DNA of 64,000 nt from contig NW_022985163.1 in assembly GCF_010093535.1 (NCBI RefSeq), positions 1,884,453 through 1,948,452 on the forward strand. The letters are read 5' to 3'. The notes beneath the pieces are model-generated. The model searched no databases, was not told the origin of the DNA, and was given only the letters and a program-made list of their open reading frames with translations. Shown here piece after piece: positions 1 to 12,924 of this stretch. The DNA is from Lindgomyces ingoldianus (lineage: Eukaryota; Ascomycota; Dothideomycetes; Pleosporales; Lindgomycetaceae). Both the position numbers and the translations under genes were made by a program. The first letter of the stretch is position 1, and each line of letters begins with the position of its first letter.

Positions 1-149
1 TTTTTGTACAGTGCTGACAGTGACAGATCCTTATAATAAGAAAGATAAGTGTGTACAACAAAAAAAACAAAACAAAGGGAAATAGGCCTTGTACAAAGGC
101 GTTGTTAGTCTAGTTAGTCTGAGGCATCTTTGCGCACAGGATCTAGCCG

Positions 150-3100
150 GTCCACAGATGCTTCTATCTAGACAGAGAGGCGGTTGGTTAGGACTAATAA
201 TTAAAGAGCTTAGTTTAGTGTTTTCTTTATACATGCATTTGCTAGGTTGTCTTTACTATTAATCTACCTTATCTTAGCGATTTCCCTCTTCTTGTACAAT
301 TCGCGGAGTGACATAATGTTAATTATAAGTTGCTTTTTACTAGTAGTGCCTAGCTTAACAAGGCAATTATACAGAGACCTTAAATCTGTGCAGATCACTA
401 CTAGGATTAGTAGCAGTTTAAGCGTTTATATAATTTGCTGTAAAGTTGTACTAAGAGCAATTGCATTGTTAAACCCTCTAACTATTCTGTACAGTTTGCT
501 AGTAAGGACACTCCTAGTTACTCTTTTACACTTAGTAGAATTCTAGTGTATAATGTTACCTAGTATTTTAAAGTGGTTGCTTTGCTCTGTACAGTCCTTA
601 TTACTTAATATAATTAAGAATCCTAGCTATAAGCTAAGGTCCTTGTTGTTAGCAAATAATCTATTTGTAAAGATAAACAGCTTTGCATAATTAAGCTATA
701 ATAGTAGGAAGGTAAGACTGCGCTTACTGTTGTCTATCTGCTATTAGATTTATGCGTTAAGTGTGTTAATGTTGTTATGCAAAGGGTCTGTAGTTTGTGC
801 AGTAATAGATAGGTTAAATGCTGCCTCTAGTTAACACACAGATGCAATGTATGCCCCTCTTGCATGTTGCTTAACATATTGTTGTGCGGCATCCTTGTCC
901 TCTAGGTTAATTATATAAAGGTGGCTTACTTATCCCTTCTAAGTAAGGACTACTGTGTTGTGCGTGAGTTTAATCCTTTTGCTGTTAAACTTAATAGGCT
1001 GCTTCTCTGCTAGGATAGTCTTGCCCTTTGCGTAGAACTTTGCCTTCTGCAGTTTCTCCTCTTCTCTTTGCGTAAAATTCTTTGTTATAATGCTTAAAGT
1101 GTTGTCTGTCTGTAGGCTAGTAATACTAAAGGTGTGCTCTCTTTTATTAGTAATTAAGAGGCAGGGGTTGTACAAAGAGATGTGCATGCGCAGCTTTTCT
1201 TTGTAGTAGTTATAATATGTCTTAAACTAATACAGTCCTGATTTAGTAGCTCTATACAAGGGTTGTACAACCTAGAGTATTGTATTTAGTGGAAAGCTCT
1301 AGCGCATCTTCTTTAGTAGCTTTGCGTACAGCGTGCGCATAAGCTTATTTGTTAATTAGATGTATGCTTGTGTAATATTGCGCAGTTTAAAATGCATTCT
1401 GTATGTAGCTCTTAGGCTTGCTCCTATAGCTAGGAGTAGTCTCTAGCTTATCCTCTAGATAGTTAGTGACTAGGTAAGGATTTCTCCCTTCTCTTTGTCT
1501 AAGTAGCTAGTAAACACTAGGCAGGATTTCTTATACAGTTAGGTTGTTTTGCCTTTTACTTCTTATACAAGGCGGAGGTTGAAAATCTAACCTTTGTGCC
1601 TTGTTAGGTTGTACGCTATAACCTTAAAAGTGCTGTTAGCAATTAGGGTGTCTATCTCTGTGCAGTCTAATTCCTTAAATAGTTCTCTAGGTGTAGTAAT
1701 CACACTGTCTGTACAGAGCTTAATGGACAAGGCCTAATTATCCTTCTTCTTCTAGGTTAGGAATACCTGGTCTGGACTTTGTGCAGGTTTCCTTTGCCTT
1801 TCACTTCTCCTAGTATCTATATCTTCCTTTTGCACTAGTGCGGCATCGCTATTCTAAGGGGCTTAGTCTGTAGTGGGCTCTAGTTCTGCCTCTGCAACAT
1901 TCTTGCGGGGCTGTCCTCTCTTCCTCTTCTTTAGGGGATCTCTTTGTACAGGGATTAGTTTATCTAGGTTATCTGTTGTAAGTAGGTTGTCTTTCTCCTT
2001 TTCTCTATAGTACAGTTTAGCCTGCGTATATTAGAGCTTTAGTAGGCTATTCTTTCTCTTAATAATAACGTCTCTCTCTTTAATGCTCTTAATTTTGTAT
2101 AGGCTAGTCTAGCCTTCCTTCTCCCTCTATGCTATGATCTCTAAGCTAAGGGGGAGGTTAAGAACTTTGTGCGTTGTAGGGCTATTGTAGGTGTTAATTG
2201 CACAATTAATGTTTACTTTTGCACAGTCCTTTTAAAGTATTTTTATTGCCTTTTGTACAGCGCTTGCTTGTGCAATAATGTCTAGCGATAGCGGAGAGTC
2301 TAGGTTAATTCTTAGGTATGCCCTAAAGACTAGCAGCGTGGGTACTAGACTGTGTGGGCCAGCTGTGTTGTTTAGAGCCTTAACTGCCATCTGCAGGATA
2401 GCCTTATTATCTGTACAGTCACCTAGCTTAGTCTTTAGGATGTTAAACGCTTGTTAGAGAGGTGCGTGCGCGCGCTTAACCTTTCTAACTGCCTAATGTG
2501 CTTCTACAGGCATCTGCCTGCATGTAGCTCCTACAATCTTTGCACAAGCTTAAAAATCCTCTAAAGCAAAGTTTGTACTAGGGTCATGCACAATGTAGTC
2601 TAGGGGTCCTTGATAGGTGTTAATCTAGCATTTGCACAGTGCATCCTAGGTATCTTGTGCGGACATGGATTTTAGGAATGTGGCAGCCTAAAATGATGTG
2701 TCTATATTAATAACATGTAAGACATCCCTATTGTTAATTTGTACAACATTAATAACAACTTTATAGTTAAAGTAGGTGTTATCCTTAATTATAAACTTAA
2801 ATCTTTGCAGGGCTTAGTTGTATAATTAGCAGAGGTGGCAGAATTTCTTAATCTCTTCTAGCACTGCGGCATTAACGTTGTGGCTGGCGCTGGTTAGCAT
2901 CTTCTAGAGTCTCTCTGTGCGGGGGTGTCTAAATTAGCAGTGAAGGCGGCGGAGTTCTAATTTAGTGAAGAAAGACATAGATTCTTCCTTGCTAATGTTA
3001 AAGAAAGGGTGTCTCTATTTTTGTACAACAGGTACAGTGGTTTTGTCTTTGCGTACAATGACATTTAGAACGTTGTTGAAGTATGCACCCATTTGGTCTA

Positions 3101-5400
3101 CGTCTGCCAGAGACAGTAGGAACGGTGTTAGGGTGTCTAGGATGTGATACGTCACGTTACTAACTAGGTTAGTAATTTGTACAGTACTAATTAATTCTGT
3201 TAATCCTTGTCCTCTAAAGCTAATACTCTTCTTTCTTAGTGTCTAGTCTACTTTTGTACAAGGGAATTCTCGCAGGTATGCTTTAAGTTGTGACTTCCCC
3301 ACAGTGGAGATCCTTACTGCGCTAGTATCCTATAGTTTACCTTAGTATACTGTACAGTATTAATCTTTAAGGATAAACTGTTCTGCGTATCCTTTAGGTT
3401 CTAGGCTGTAGATGTCCTCTGCGGTCGCGCGGTAGAGAAATGCAGCATTAGTAAGGTAGTTAACAATCTCCTTACCTTCCTCTTTATCTAGGTTATTATT
3501 GTTGTGCAACTCCTCTTCCTCCTGCTCTAGTTTGCCTTTAAACTCTTAAATGTACACATTTACCTCCTTACACATTAGTGTCTTGTTATAGAATCCTTTG
3601 TACAAAGAGATATATTAGCGTTTTGCACAGGATTAATCTGTGTAAGGATAATTTGTTAACTAACATCTTTCCTTGTAACAAACAAAGCATTGCTTTAATT
3701 GTGCGGAGGACTGTAGTCTAAATAATCCTCTATATCCCCTCAGGCTTCTTCCACGTTGTTGATAGCCATGTGTACGTAGTAAGCTATATCACCTATTAGT
3801 ATAGTACACGTCCTAGGATTTGTTTATAAATGCATTGTTCTGTTAATTAATTATAACCTAAAGTGCTAAACAGAGGTCACTGTACAGTGCCTTATACGTA
3901 GGCTTAATTAAGAACATTGCTTGTTTAAGTTTAGGTTGCCCTTAGCATGCTTATATAATAGCAGTGTAAAGCAGTATCTTACCTTAGAATTATAGACTAA
4001 GAGCTTTTTATGTAAGAGTAAGTTTATTAATTATAGCTTTAAGAGCTTTATGTAGAGTTTTTATAGAGTTCTTCTGCTTACTTTATGTAAAGCTTATTGT
4101 TGTCTAATCTGTCTAATACTAGTTATAGTTCACGTTAGTATTAAAGTAATTACTAAGCTGCTTGTACAGTGACTTCTATAATCATCCTAGACTAATATTG
4201 TAAAGGTAGAACATGTGTGCGCGCCCTTTAAGGATATTAGGAAAGATGCTTGCGTACAATGCCTTAGGGATAGCAAGGCGTTAGCAGAGCTTAATAAATA
4301 CTATAGCCTTGTTAGCTAGGATATTATATAGTTGCCCTGTGTAGTTGTTCTCCTTTCTCTATGCCTTCTAGAATTGTACAACCTTCTTAGGCGTAAGGTT
4401 CTCTGCTGTAATATCTTATGTAGGTGGAAGTTAGTATAGATTGTACAGTAATTAAATTATATGCAGTAGGTACAAGCTTTAGGGAATCTTATGCAGAGCT
4501 ATAGCTACAGGAATATGTAGCTGCCTGGTTGTGCTCTTGTACAGTAAGCTATTGCAAGGTGGTTGTACTAATTACAGAGGAAGTATTAAGTCTGCAGGTG
4601 ATTTGTATAGAGACATCCTCTGTTGCGTTAAGACTAGTAATAGTAGTAATAGTTTTATATAATGCTCTAGTAAGACAGTAAACGTGTGTTCTTCTTTTGC
4701 AAGTCTGTATAGTGTAGTAGCCTCTGTTGTGTCCTTCTTAAAGCTAATGCCCTTATTCTACAGGGTAGTAATTAGTTCTTGCAGAAACAGTTAGCTAAGA
4801 TCTCTAAAGTGTACAAGCTCCTACCCTGCAAAGTTGCCTTAAAAGTTCTTAAGCGTACGTACGTCTGTTGCGCTTAACGTGCGGAGTTCTATAATTAAGT
4901 TAGCTGCGTACAAATTAAGCTTCTTCTTAGGTATGTTGTCTAATAGTTTAATCTTATCTACCTAATTTTTAATGTTTATCTGCTCTGCTAAGGTCTTTGC
5001 TAAGATGCCTACAAGAGGTACGTATTAGTTATACGTTAATACGTTATGTTAGCTAGTTATAGATAGAGCTAGCGTTGCTTGTTGCTTTATAGTAGTTAAT
5101 TATGCGTTGTCGCGCGCTGTCTTACTTCTTGTTGTACGCTGCCTCTAAACAGCCTTGTGCGAAAAGATGAAACAGACCTCCTAGCGTTAAACAAGCACTA
5201 CTATTTGTACAATACCTCTAAACAGTATTGTACAGACAGGTTTTTTACTCTTGCTTAGGTAACTAAACAGAGATTTATAGCCACTTACATGTAAATTAGA
5301 CTCTGTCTTCACTCTTGCTAATTTGCAGTTAAAGTAGTAAGGAAAAGAATTCTTCTTGTACGCAAACCTTTAAACAGAAAGGTACAAGAAGAGCTTCCTC
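150..5400 (-). pseudogene. copia polyprotein (Gag-PR-IN-RT-RNase H), RIP-degraded
   Basis: On the minus strand, Gag/protease covers about 5400-3000. The integrase HHCC zinc region is about 2980-2780 and its core about 2790-2300, with a readable stretch ending NNTAGPHSLVPTLLVF. RT covers about 1750-720. RNase H is about 640-150 and includes VICTDLRSLYNCLVKLGTT. Stop codons are TAG or TAA and sit where Trp or Gln would be expected, so the frame was disabled by point mutation rather than deletion. The family is the common ascomycete copia type with the IN-RT gene order. No intact protein can be made. This assignment rests on reading the translated frames; no database search was run. Confidence 0.88.
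939..1187 (-). pseudogene. open fragment of the A1 reverse transcriptase
   Basis: This 82-codon open stretch lies in the same frame as the A1 polyprotein and is a surviving piece of RT, not an independent gene. It starts at an internal Met and contains YNPCLLITNK followed by LQTDN, the region around the second RT catalytic motif (Y/L-x-D-D in the family), here with the second Asp read as Asn. The orthologous stretch in A3 (about 46190-46330) has the same residues with more damage. Confidence 0.75.
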
Positions 5401-5427
5401 TTTTACAGTATTTAAACTACTAATTAG

Positions 5428-5700
5428 TGTTAAATAGACTCTCTGCTAGCTAGCACTTAGTGTTAGCAAATGCGTATAAGACAGAGAGGTTTGCACAGTG
5501 TAAACATTGCACAGGGGTGTTAGGTAACTAGTGTTAATTGCTTCTTTTTGTTTTTTTTTTCTCCGTACAGAGGAAAAGGGGGATATCTAGATGTTCGCGC
5601 ACGGAGGTTCGCGCACGAGCATCATGTGACATAGATACGTGATCCTGCTCGTGCGTGATCGCTCGTATCCAGGCCGCGACGCTGCTGCTGCGTACGGACA
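5428..5700 (-). repeat. A1 5' LTR, 273 bp
   Basis: On the minus strand it starts TGTCCGTACGCAGC (at 5700) and ends ATTTAACA (at 5428), so it is TG...CA bounded. The outer half (5560-5700) is CpG-rich and almost free of RIP, while the inner half is degraded. The next bases inward, CTAATTAGTAG on the minus strand, are the leader and also follow the A3 5' LTR, which fixes the LTR/internal boundary. LTRs of the same family are at 39332-39611, 48567-48845 and, with a different outer half, 58858-59112. Confidence 0.9.
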
Positions 5701-6361
5701 AATATAGTACTAAGCTAGTTTATTGTTAATTTAAGGGTGTAGTTAGTGCAGCCCTAGTAACACCTTTAACTTATTATTAGTTTAAGCTACTCTTAACTTT
5801 TCTATATTTTATTTATAATAACTAAGAATGTCTGCTCTAGTGTTATTCTTACTAAGGGTGTACTTAATTTAGAAGTAATACTAAGCTAACTTTTTAGCCT
5901 AATAAACCTAGCAATCATTAAGTACTTTTATTATTTTAAAATACTCTAATAAATAATAATTTATATGTACTAAAGTACTAGTTGCTATAAATGTAAGCTT
6001 AGACTTTTATTATTTAAATATAGTAGTAATTATAAATAGCTTTTTATTATGTATTTTCTAGTTTAGCTCTAAACTAAATAAGACTTTACTATAAAATAAA
6101 ACAGAGCACTAATTTTTATCTACTTATTTCTATGAAAGAACTTCTACTACTACTTTATCTAAAGTGTTAGTTTTAATTTTAGTTTACAACACTAAGTTAA
6201 AATAGTAAAGTATAAGTATACTTAGTAGTATAAACTTTAGCTTTTTAAAGGCCTTATTACACTCTAAAGTTTATTTAAAAAGGGTAGTAAAACTTTATAG
6301 TGTAATAATTAGTTTTACTACTTAAAAGAATTTTAGTTTAAATTGTTAATAAAATCTAGTA
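5701..6361 (-). pseudogene. G4b RNase H and linker fragment
   Basis: Its reverse complement aligns base for base with G4a 32940-33600, covering the RNase H region and the start of the integrase linker, but with many more TAA/TAG codons. The left side is cut by A1. The right side stops at the TA target of pogo P1; the sequence continues across P1 at 22151, where G4a reads uninterrupted. Confidence 0.82.
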
Positions 6362-7643
6362 ACGTACCTAACAGGTTGGCCAGCCACTTTTGCCAAGCCC
6401 CTACTAAAACTACCCTTTTCTAGCGCAAAACAGCCTACTTTAGCCTTGTATAGAGCAATATAACACAAGATATTATTTAGAGTCTACTTTTACTACTTTC
6501 TTACATGTATGTAAGTTATGCCTAGTCTAATTGCACTGCTTACATTGCCTTTAACTTAGCTTACTTTTTTTAGTATGCACCTATGTTTTTAGCTTCTTTC
6601 TATTACTACACGCTCTAAACTCCTTTAGAGCAGTTAGACAAGCCTTATTCTTAACTATTAAGGTCTTTTTTGCCTAAATCTGCTTTTTTTTATGCAATTT
6701 ATGTTGCGTAGCAGCCTTATTTACTGCTTAAAGCTTTGTAATCTTCTTTTACACTAACACTAGCTTATATGTAATAATTACTACCCCCTTTAAGACCTTT
6801 TTAAAGGCTTTTACTATAGACATTAGTAAGCTATCTACATGCCTCTAAATCCTTACTTTTATAAGCATTAATTATAACCTAAATTTAAAAGTATTACTTA
6901 AGGTTTATAACTGCTAGGGCTTGTTATTAATAAGTAGTAGTAGTAATAAAGTATGTAACTAGATATTAAGGGCTATTTTAACCTATTTTAGGTTAAATAA
7001 GACTAAACTAGCGCTTTAAAACCCTTCTTAGATATTACTAAAAGTAATTACTACATTATAGGTGTGTATAAAGCATAGTAGGAACTTAAGTTTTATAATG
7101 TAGGTAATTTAGTTATACATAAGATCTTTAGCTTAGCACCTATACACCTTCTTTAGAAGGGTAAAACAACCTACATTAAAAGGCTATAAAAGGTGTAATA
7201 AGTGTAAAAGTATATAGATAGTAATAATTTTATTCTTTTTATAGTACTACTAGAAATTAAGCAAGTTATAGCTCTTATAGATGTTAATAATAAAGAGCTA
7301 ATAAGCGCCTATAACTCTTTTTTTTATATGCTTATTAAAGTGCTTTAACTACTGCAGCCTAAGCTTATTTGTTGTCTAGCTGTTCTTAAAGACTATAATA
7401 ACCTAGTTCTAAGGCAGATTCTTCTTCTTATACTAGGCAGAAAGGTAATAGCAGCTCTTAAAAATAATAAAGAGTAGAATAGCCTACTCTATTATGTTAA
7501 TACCCTAGATAACTATTATTTACTTCCTATTACTTTATTATATTACCTTTAGCTGTTCTTATCTCTTTAAAGCTGTAATAACTGCTCTAGTTAATATCTA
7601 GCCTCTTATAAAGCTTAACTTGTTAAAGTTATACATGTCTTTA

Positions 7644-7848
7644 TGTTTGCAGTTACGGAGCTCTCCATGCGCTAGCCACCAACACTCTGGCGTACTGCTG
7701 CCTAGCAATGCCACCTGCTGCAGCCTAGAGCTATTGGTGGCCTTAAGTCACATGATGGGTTCATCTAGTACTATATAAACCCGTAATTGCCCTCCTTTAG
7801 CAATACAATCCAGTTCCTCATGTCTTTGGTGCCTCACATAGCTTCACA
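7644..7848 (+). repeat. 205 bp solo LTR, single copy in window
   Basis: It starts TGTTTGCAGTTACGG and ends GCTTCACA, with an exact 5 bp target duplication CTTTA at 7639-7643 and 7849-7853. The interrupted pogo sequence is continuous in P3 (about 26060-26100), confirming the ends. A TATA box (CTATATAAACCC) near 7773 places the promoter on the plus strand. Base composition is ordinary and TCA/TGA are present, so it has not undergone RIP, as expected for a short, probably recent insertion. No internal region or second LTR is in the window. Confidence 0.88.
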
Positions 7849-8079
7849 CTTTATCCTAGATACTATACTTAGCTTTTATGTTAGCTACTAGGTAAAACTA
7901 GCCCTAGATAACCTCTAGATTCTTATAAAGTGCTCTTTTATAATTAAACTTATAATTAAACTTTATTGTAAACTTAGGGTAGTGCTTAACCTACATACTA
8001 GGCTAGTTTAAGCTAACCTAGCCTAGATTGCGCTCTGCGCGCAAGGAATTAGCTATATTAGCTACAGCTGCAAGCCTAG

Positions 8080-8650
8080 TGTTACAACTAGCCGCCTGGC
8101 TGTAGTAAACCAATCAGCAGTTCCCCACAGCCTGAATGATAACGCATAGACAGTCCTTAAACCTGTACCAGAAAAGTCACGTGAGGAGCTAGATAAGGAA
8201 TGGCTCTAGCTTTTAGACAGATGCATAGAAGAATGCATAGTCTAATAGGGACCTAGGCTATGCGCGCACTGCAAGAAACCCTATGTATATAGTCTTAATC
8301 TTAACTATAGTTTAAAGGTTGTAATTAACATTTAGTTCTATTATTAAACTACTCCCCTTTTAATAATAAATCTAAGAGGCATTACTTTTTTTTAAAGAGG
8401 ACTCTGCCGCCTTGTATATCTTATACTGTATATACCTCTAATCCCTGTCCATCTCTGGACCGGTGACGCCCAGCTACCCATACAGCCGCTAGGTGCAAAC
8501 CACAGCCTGCCTTCTTAAACTCAACATACCCATACTCTGCTAAACAGACTGTACACCTAATCTAGCTAAGTCTTACCCCTTTTCTGCTAATATTAACTTT
8601 AGGCTGTTATGCTTTAAAATTACTCTTCTCTTAAAGTAAAAATTATAACA
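8080..8650 (+). repeat. G1 5' LTR, 571 bp
   Basis: It runs from TGTTACAACTAGCC to AATTATAACA (ancestrally GATTGTAACA). The first roughly 150 bases are unmutated and the rest is RIP-degraded. TATA-like GTATATAGT lies near 8286 and GTATATACC near 8430. A short GC-rich segment (GCGCGCACTGC) sits just before the first; this is the site of a 45 bp expansion in the 3' LTR. Confidence 0.9.
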
Positions 8651-11600
8651 TTAATTACTACTATTTATAAAGTATAGCCTCTTACACTTTATTTTTTAAT
8701 ACTAGTATAACAGGAGCTAGTGCTGCAGGCACTAGCAAGGTCCTGTCTAGAAGCAAGAAAGAATAAAATTAGCAAATAATATACCTCTACTAAGAACTTA
8801 AGATGCTTAGAGCTTAACTCTAATAATACACTTAACATCCCCTAGTCTAACAGCTCTATGCACTTTATATAGAGATAGCTAAGCTAAGGAACACTGTAGC
8901 AGAAAGAGCTAGCGTTAAATTAAAAAAGTTACTACACCTAGCTTCACCTAAACCTTTTAATAGAACAGCTAAAGATCTTAAACTATTCTTTACTAAATGC
9001 TACTTTTACATGTAATATAATAAAGAAGCTTTTAAAACTAATAAAGAAATAATCTTATAAATAAAACTATACTTAGAAGGATCCCGAGCAATATAGTTTT
9101 AGCTGCACACAGATAATTAGATAAGGTATAAGACAGTTAGAGATGTGCTTTTTTTAGAAACCTAATAAATCTTTTAGAATCTTAAAGCCTTTAAATAGGC
9201 ACTAACTACTATTTATAGAATAGCTAACTAAAGAGAAAAGCTAGTAAATAAGATAGACACTTTATAATAAGAAAAAGGCTTAGTTTAACTTTATGTAACC
9301 TACTTTTACAAATAATTAGCTATTAGCAGATAGACTAATCAATAAGCTATTAAAAGAATGTTCTATAATAAACTATTTAATATAGTAAAAAATAAATTTA
9401 TGTATAACAAAAAACTAAATACTTTTAAAGCATACATTAAAAAAGTAATAATATATAATAAAAAACACTAAGAATGTCTTAAAAAAATAACTAGGTATAA
9501 CACCTTAGAAACCTAACACATTTCTAAAAAAGAAAAAGAACCCTTAGTTTAATAGTAAACCTATAGACCTTAGTTACACTAGACACATATAAGGCTTACT
9601 TAAAAAAAAAGTAAGTTTTATAAAAGTAAAATGCTACTACTATCTAATAAATAATAAAGGTAGCTTAAGAAAAAAGCATGCCTTAACTATAAAAAAGTAG
9701 AACACTACTAATAAAAGTGCCTAGACTCTAGGAACCTAGAGAATAAAAATAAAAAGCTGTCTATAAAAGTAATGTTTATAAAGTAGAGTCTATTAGTAAA
9801 AGAGATTTTTAATAGACTAAATAAATAACTCTACTAAAAAATATAGAGAAAATTATAAATCTAAAAGATGCCTAATAAATTACTAGGAAGTTAAAGTCTA
9901 AGCTAATAACAACATCTTCTAGGCACTAAAACAAGCCGCCGCCTACAAAGAATAGCAAGGCTAGACTTAGGCGACTACGTATATTGCAAATATTAAAGAA
10001 GGGAAAGAACAGTTTCTTTTAAGATAGCTAATAACAAGTATCTTAGCGTAAAAGCGAAACTACTAATTTAGTTACAGTAACTGTTAGAAATGTAGTAATA
10101 CTTATAACATAAAGTACTGCAAGAAAATAATGTATAAGATACATATTAATAATAATACTAAGACTTTTAAGATAATAAAAAAAATTGCTATAGTACATTA
10201 TACTATTATAAATAAGGAAGAATAATAGAAACTTTTCTAGAAAGTCCTTAATAAAAGAGAAGGCTTAGACTAGCTATACACACCTCTGTTAACTCTAGAC
10301 CTTTGCTAGGAATAAACTAGCACTCCTCTACTAGCATTAGCAATTACACGCAAAAAAATTAGAAACTTAGTAAAATAAAAGTTACTATATTCTTTATAAA
10401 AGCTTTTAACATAATAAATTTTACTGCAACTATTAAGATTACTTATTGCAGATTATAAAAACTAAAGAATACCTAAAATAGACATAGGTCTAACTAATAC
10501 CTATCTATAATAATCTAAAAGAATGCTCTTATACTTAGTACCTCTATGTTAACAAGTACTGCATTAAACACTAGCCTACTAAACACTAGGCTAGATAGTG
10601 GCCACACAGAACTTAAGAAAGTAAAGTATAGACTAATACACTTACTAGAATGTCTACAACCTGCAAACTACTAGAATGCCTCTATTATAGCACAGGCCTA
10701 AGCTATAAACAGAAACTCTAGACAGAATGCAATAATTAGCCTACCTATAAGTTCTACTACTTTTAATAAAAAGCTTACTAATAAAGCAATTAAATGCCTT
10801 AGCATTATAAGATTAAAAATAACTAGTGCTTAGTAAAAAAATGTATAGTATAAAGACATTAGAAATAGAAAGTATAATTAGACTAGGAATATAAACAGCT
10901 AAACATAATTATGTCTATAGAACAGAATAATAGCATAAACTATAAGAAAACCTTACATAAGCTACATATTCTTATTGCTGTAGAACAAAGAGTTAGAAGA
11001 AGCTTAATAACTAAAATTACACTTAGACGCTTAGGTCTAAAATAAAAAAGTCTTACACTAATAGACAGCAGCTATACATTTATAGTAATTAACTCTACCT
11101 AGGTTAACAAGCATAAAATACTCTTTTCAGCTAAAAAAAACCCCTTTTAAGTATCCTTAGCAAACACATTATTAATTAAGTATAAAAGAAGGTAGATTTA
11201 ACTTAAAACTAAAGAACTAATTACTAACACTAAATACATAAGTAACTAGATATTATTTAATATACTACTACTTAGAGAAAAATACTAAGCTATATTAGGT
11301 TATAATTAGCTTCATAAACATAATCCTGCAATTAACTAGCAGACAATAACTTTAGAAATAAAGGCAAATTATAAATATATAACATAGTTAGCATGCTATA
11401 ACAATTTATGCTTAGCGCACTAATAGGCAAAAGAAAGAAGTAGATATTTTCTAAAAAAATAAAAACTATAAAGATTCCCTTATTAAGAACTAAAAGCATA
11501 AGCTATTTACTTAATAAAAAAAGAACTTATTAAGGTCTCCTTTAAAAAACTACTAAAAACAGAAGACCTAGACTAGATAGAAATCTACTAGATTACTAAA

Positions 11601-12503
11601 GAACCTAGAAAACTACTACTTAAGAAATATAAAAACTACAAAGACATGTTTAAAACTTTAAAAGACTCTAAAGAACTACTGCCCTACTAGCTATAAGACT
11701 ATGCTATTAATCCTAAGCTAGATCCTTAGCTAAAGGCCTATAAGCTACAACTATTAACTAAAGCGTAAAAAAAAGCCCTACAGGAATATGTTAACAGGAT
11801 ATTAGCCTAAAGCCACATTAAAAAAAGTAAAAGCCCTGTAGCTTTAGCTGTAACTTTTATAATAAAAAATAAAAAATAAAAGTCTATTAAGACTACTAAA
11901 CTTTAAATAATAATACTATAAAAAACTAATTTTCTTTTTTTATTATTTAAAACATTATAAATTAACTTAAGAGAACTACACACTTTATAAAGTTTAATGT
12001 TTAAGACAGATTTAATAAGATTAGGATTAAAGAAGAACATAAATAAATAATAGCTTTTTAAACTCTAGAAGAACTTTATAAACGTTTTATTATACTAATT
12101 AGACTAACTAACACCCTAGCAACCTTCTAAAGGGTTATTAATACCGCACTTAACCTGTATTTAGATGTATTTGCGCTAGTATACCTAGATAACATCCTTA
12201 TATACATAACAAAAGACTAAAAAGACTATATCTCTAAAGTAAAACTAGTACTAGAGAAGCTTAGATAATATAAACTACACCTTTAACTAAAAAAAATATA
12301 AATTTAACATTTAAAAAATAAAGTATGTTAAATTTCTTATTAATAAAAAGAAAATTAAAATAGACCCCTTTAAAGTAAATAAAGTGCTTAAATAGCTAAC
12401 ACTAGAAATAGTTACAGAAATTAAAGAATTCCTAAGACTAACAGGCTATGTGTAAAAAATAATTAAAGATTATTCTAGAATTACTCTTCCCCTTACAGAT
12501 GCT

Positions 12504-12924
12504 TGTCAGATATGCGCACCTACTGTCAAGACAGGAGGAACGTTTGACGAAAGCTGCTACATAGTACGAGCAATAAGCTCGAACAGTATGTTGCTGCAAA
12601 TTGCTGCATTTTGCAGCATTTTGCAGCATGTTGCAGCAAATTGCAGCAAATTGCAGCATGTTACAGCATTTTGCAGCAAATTGCAGCAAATTGCAGCATG
12701 TTACAGCATTTTGCAGCAAATTGCAGCATGTTGCAAGCTGGTCGCGCATAGGGCTAGTGCGCGAGGGACTCGGATCGGCAGAACAAAAAGCTGAGCAACA
12801 CAAGTAGAGCAGAAAAAGGATTGATAAATGAACACGATCAAGACAATCAATCAATCATCCCATACATTATATCCAAACCCATCATTCATCTCAGGAAGCC
12901 TGGAAACAGTGCTTCAATCTGACA
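12504..12924 (+). repeat. solo LTR of copia family D, 421 bp
   Basis: It begins TGTCAGATATGCGC and ends CAATCTGACA, giving an 8 bp perfect terminal inversion. The target duplication ATGCT is exact at 12499-12503 and 12925-12929. It interrupts G1 between RT and RNase H. It carries a 10 bp minisatellite and is almost free of RIP. Other copies are at 27550-27890 (solo) and 60790-61119, the last being the 3' LTR of an element with internal sequence. Confidence 0.95.
12590..12735 (+). repeat. 10 bp minisatellite in a D-family LTR
   Basis: About 14 head-to-tail units of TTGCAGCANN, where the last two bases are AA, TT or TG. The array creates apparent open frames rich in Cys-Asn-Leu-Leu-Gln on either strand, which are repeat artefacts and not genes. 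The other two D LTRs have about 6 and about 5 units, which accounts for nearly all of their length differences (421, 341 and 330 bp). Confidence 0.93.

Larger units (their letters stand above)
1..5700 (-). mobile_element. Ty1/copia retrotransposon A1, 3' end outside window
   Basis: The element reads on the minus strand. Its 5' LTR is at 5428-5700, and the coding order then runs down to position 1: Gag/protease, integrase, RT, RNase H. The 3' LTR would lie left of position 1. It inserted into gypsy remnant G4b, whose sequence resumes at 5701; AATAT at 5701-5705 is the likely duplicated target, but the partner copy is off-window. Paralogues in this window are A3 (plus strand, 39332-48845) and A2 (minus strand, 58858 onward). 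A1 is the least RIP-damaged of the three: long stretches still keep sense codons that are stops in A3. Confidence 0.9.

Noticed and set aside
31..234. 67-codon minus-strand frame at the left end
   Set aside because: It lies in the end of the A1 RNase H region and 3' untranslated part but in a different frame from the polyprotein.
247..546. Plus-strand open frame of 99 codons, hydrophobic
   Set aside because: It is the complement of the A1 RNase H domain, which reads clearly on the minus strand (VICTDLRSLYNCLVKLGTT). Leu/Ser/Thr-rich composition is what an antisense frame of RIP DNA gives.
2965..3147. 60-codon plus-strand frame in A1
   Set aside because: Antisense to the A1 polyprotein next to the integrase zinc finger; no independent support.
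12438..12854. Cys-Asn-Leu-Leu-Gln-rich open frames on both strands (also 27451-27820 and 60907-61146)
   Set aside because: They are translations of the 10 bp minisatellite in D-family LTRs; the repeat is open in several frames and the sequence is bounded by LTR ends and target duplications.
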